DNA of 64,000 nt from positions 264,962 through 328,961 of the forward strand of contig JAFUDT010000013.1 in assembly GCA_017464285.1 (NCBI GenBank), read 5' to 3'. The position numbers and the translations under genes are program-made. Position 1 is the stretch's first letter, and each line of letters starts with the position of its first letter. Below, in pieces: positions 61,939-64,000 of the stretch. Source of the DNA: Bacteroidales bacterium. Lineage in GTDB: Bacteria; Bacteroidota; Bacteroidia; Bacteroidales; UBA1402. The notes below the pieces were generated by a model. The model was given only the letters and a program-made list of their open reading frames with translations. It did not search any database and was not told where the DNA came from.

Positions 61939-63477
61939 ATGAGCGCATTTGACAATTTTGAAATCTGGTGGATCACCGGTGCACAGCTCCTCTATGGAGG
62001 CGACGCCGTGGTTTCCGTCGACGGACATTCCAAGGAAATGGTCGACAGCCTGAACGGCTCGGGCATTATCCCCGTCAAGATAGTATATAAAGGTACGGCC
62101 AACAGCAGCCGGGAAGTGGAAGCGGTCATGAAAGCCGCCAACAACGAGGATAAATGTATCGGCATTATCACCTGGATGCATACCTTCTCACCGGCCAAGA
62201 TGTGGATCAAGGGGCTGCAGGCACTGCAAAAGCCCTTGCTGCATTTCCATACCCAGTACAACGACGAGATTCCCTGGAAGGAGATTGACATGGACTTCAT
62301 GAACCTCAACCAGAGCGCCCACGGTGACATCGAGTTCGGCCATATCTGCACCCGTATGCGCGTCGCCCGCAAGGTGGTCTGCGGCTACTGGAAGAATGCC
62401 GATGTGCAGGAGAAGATTGCCGTATGGGCCCGTGTTTCGGCCGGTGTGGCCGATGCCCGCCAGGTCCGTTGTCTGATGTTCGGCATGAATATGAACAATG
62501 TGGCCGTGACCGACGGTGACCGTGTCGAGTTTGAACAGCGTCTGGGCTATCATGTGGATTACTGTCCCGTCAGCACCCTGATGGATTATTTCAAAAAAGT
62601 CGACGATGCTGATGTGGATGCCCTGGTTGAAGTATACAAGAAGGAATACGTCATCAAGATCGACGAGAGCGGGGAAGAGGTTTATTGGCAGAAGGTCTGG
62701 AACGCAGCCAAGGCAGAGATCGCCCTTCGACGCTTGTTGCAGGACAAGGGGGCTACGGCCTTCACCACCAATTTCGACGACCTGGGCGATGCCGACATCA
62801 ACGATCCGAATTTCGTCGGTTTCGACCAGATCCCCGGCCTGGCCTCGCAGCGCCTGATGGCTGAAGGTATCGGCTTCGGGGCCGAGGGCGACTGGAAAAC
62901 GGCCTGTCTGTACCGTACCCTCTGGTTCATGCAGCAGGGGATGACCAAGGGCTGTTCCTTCCTGGAAGACTATACGCTTAATTTTGCCGGCGACCGCAGT
63001 TCCTGCCTGCAGAGCCACATGCTTGAGGTCAGTCCGCTCATCGCCGTCGACAAACCCAAGCTGGAAGTCCATTTCCTGGGTATCGGCATCCGCAAGCAGC
63101 AGACAGCCCGTCTGGTCTTCACCTCGAAAGTAGGCCATGGCATCAAGGCCACCGTGGTCGATCTGGGCAACCGCTTCCGCCTGATTTCACAGGAAGTGGA
63201 GTGCATCGAACCCAAGCCTATGCCCAAACTGCCTGTGGCCAGCGCCCTGTGGGTTCCGCAGCCCACCTTCGAAATCGGCGCAGGTGCCTGGATTCTGGCC
63301 GGTGGTACGCATCACAGTGCCTTCTCCTATGACATTACTGAAGAATACTGGGAGGATTTCGCTGAAATTCTCGGCATCGAGTATGTCAGAATCAACAAGG
63401 AGACCAAGACTCATGAATTCAAGCAAATGCTCCGTAACAACGAAGTCTATTACCTGCTCAACAAAGCTCTGAAATAA
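61939..63477 (+). CDS. araA: L-arabinose isomerase
   Basis: AraA converts L-arabinose to L-ribulose using manganese. The 512-residue protein has [15 protein letters not shown] at its start, [57 protein letters not shown] with the metal-binding Glu, [12 protein letters not shown] and [15 protein letters not shown]. All are typical. The next gene begins two bases after its stop. Confidence 0.96.
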   Translation: MSAFDNFEIWWITGAQLLYGGDAVVSVDGHSKEMVDSLNGSGIIPVKIVYKGTANSSREVEAVMKAANNEDKCIGIITWMHTFSPAKMWIKGLQALQKPLLHFHTQYNDEIPWKEIDMDFMNLNQSAHGDIEFGHICTRMRVARKVVCGYWKNADVQEKIAVWARVSAGVADARQVRCLMFGMNMNNVAVTDGDRVEFEQRLGYHVDYCPVSTLMDYFKKVDDADVDALVEVYKKEYVIKIDESGEEVYWQKVWNAAKAEIALRRLLQDKGATAFTTNFDDLGDADINDPNFVGFDQIPGLASQRLMAEGIGFGAEGDWKTACLYRTLWFMQQGMTKGCSFLEDYTLNFAGDRSSCLQSHMLEVSPLIAVDKPKLEVHFLGIGIRKQQTARLVFTSKVGHGIKATVVDLGNRFRLISQEVECIEPKPMPKLPVASALWVPQPTFEIGAGAWILAGGTHHSAFSYDITEEYWEDFAEILGIEYVRINKETKTHEFKQMLRNNEVYYLLNKALK

Positions 63478-63479
63478 CC

Positions 63480-64000
63480 ATGACTATGACTGCAAAACAG
63501 ATAATTGAGTCGGGGCAGGCCATATTGGGTATCGAGTTTGGCTCGACCCGCATCAAGGCGGTGCTGATCGACCCCGACAACAAGCCCATAGCCCAGGGTA
63601 GCCACAACTGGGAGAACCAGCTTGTGGACGGCCTTTGGACCTACAGCCTGGAGGATATCCGTGGCGGTCTGCAGGGCTGCTATGCCGATCTGCGCCGTCA
63701 GGTGCTCGAAAAGTACGGCGTGGAGATTGAGACGCTGGCCGCCATCGGCGTGAGTGCCATGATGCACGGCTACATGCCCTTCAAGGGCAATGAATTGCTG
63801 GTCCCTTTCCGTACCTGGCGCAATACCAACACCGGAGCGGCCGCTGCCGAGCTCTCGAAACTTTTCCAGTACAATATTCCCTTACGCTGGAGCATTTCAC
63901 ACATTTATCAGGCTATCCTCAACGGGGAAAAGCATGTGCCTGAGATTGATTTCCTGACCACGTTGGCCGGTTACATACACTGGCAGCTGACAGGTCGCAA
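63480..64000 (+). CDS. FGGY-family sugar kinase, probably L-ribulokinase (N-terminal part)
   Basis: The gene runs off the window; about 173 residues are present. It has [20 protein letters not shown] (phosphate-binding start of the FGGY/actin-like fold), [31 protein letters not shown] and [16 protein letters not shown]. The start is ATG 63480, or ATG 63486 two codons on. Its position after araD and araA makes L-ribulokinase likely, although Bacteroidetes versions resemble xylulokinases in databases. Confidence 0.88.
   Translation, partial: MTMTAKQIIESGQAILGIEFGSTRIKAVLIDPDNKPIAQGSHNWENQLVDGLWTYSLEDIRGGLQGCYADLRRQVLEKYGVEIETLAAIGVSAMMHGYMPFKGNELLVPFRTWRNTNTGAAAAELSKLFQYNIPLRWSISHIYQAILNGEKHVPEIDFLTTLAGYIHWQLTGR

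Overview
The window comes from a GC-rich member of the Bacteroidales (Bacteroidetes); the genus cannot be fixed from sequence alone. The evidence is promoters of the Bacteroidetes form (TTTG, 20 nt, TAnnTTTG) at two well-matched places, many lipoprotein signals, large TonB-dependent outer-membrane proteins with carboxypeptidase-regulatory-like N-termini, and the Bacteroidetes-style cobalamin and KduI/KduD/arabinose gene sets. No tRNA, rRNA, insertion sequence or CRISPR array was seen.

Layout. 1-5.4 kb: a visibly AT-richer defence block, with the end of a type I restriction-modification hsdM, an hsdS followed out of frame by a half hsdS (three target-recognition domains in all, joined at a C7 tract), an HNH protein, a PIN-GNAT-(ASCH/EVE-like) fusion and a stand-alone ASCH protein. 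5.4-10.4 kb: a degenerate small lipoprotein gene, a flavodoxin-type reductase, an exported carboxymuconolactone decarboxylase-cupin protein, a DUF362 lipoprotein, mazG and an exported cupin. 10.4-12 kb: an AT-rich two-gene insert (PH-domain membrane protein plus unknown lipoprotein). 12-14.9 kb: a secreted GH79-GH28 fusion.

15-39.4 kb: a cobalamin supercluster. A B12-type ABC importer (binding protein frameshifted) runs rightwards and converges on a leftward operon of two BtuB-like receptors, an exported CbiK and four fused corrin-ring enzymes (CbiHC, CbiET, CbiGF, CbiJD). The leftward operon starts at a clear promoter and cobalamin riboswitch near 29.65-29.89 kb. Rightwards from 30.2 kb run a second exported CbiK, then CbiA, PduO-type adenosyltransferase, CbiP, CobD, CbiB, CobU, CobT, CobS and CobC. 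Together these cover nearly the whole anaerobic pathway; CbiL (precorrin-2 C20-methylation) was not found.

39.4-46.8 kb: an exported esterase-like protein, then a leucine operon (leuA, leuC, leuD, a second IPMS/citramalate synthase-like gene, leuB) preceded by a leucine-rich leader peptide and a hairpin with a T tract, which looks like transcription attenuation. 46.9-48.9 kb: an rRNA m5C methyltransferase and a phosphodiesterase. 49-56 kb: two related large outer-membrane proteins with glycine-rich tails in convergent orientation around an SGNH hydrolase lipoprotein. 56.3-64 kb: a sugar-acid and arabinose operon (kduI, kduD, aldose 1-epimerase, sodium symporter, araD, araA and the start of an FGGY kinase), which fits pectin use together with the GH79-GH28 enzyme.

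The most promising candidate for an undescribed system is the 2.7-5.4 kb HNH / PIN-GNAT-ASCH / ASCH set behind the three-TRD type I RM locus. The GH79-GH28 fusion, the leu leader and the exported CbiK/receptor pairing come next. All positions of domains are by eye; no database search was run.
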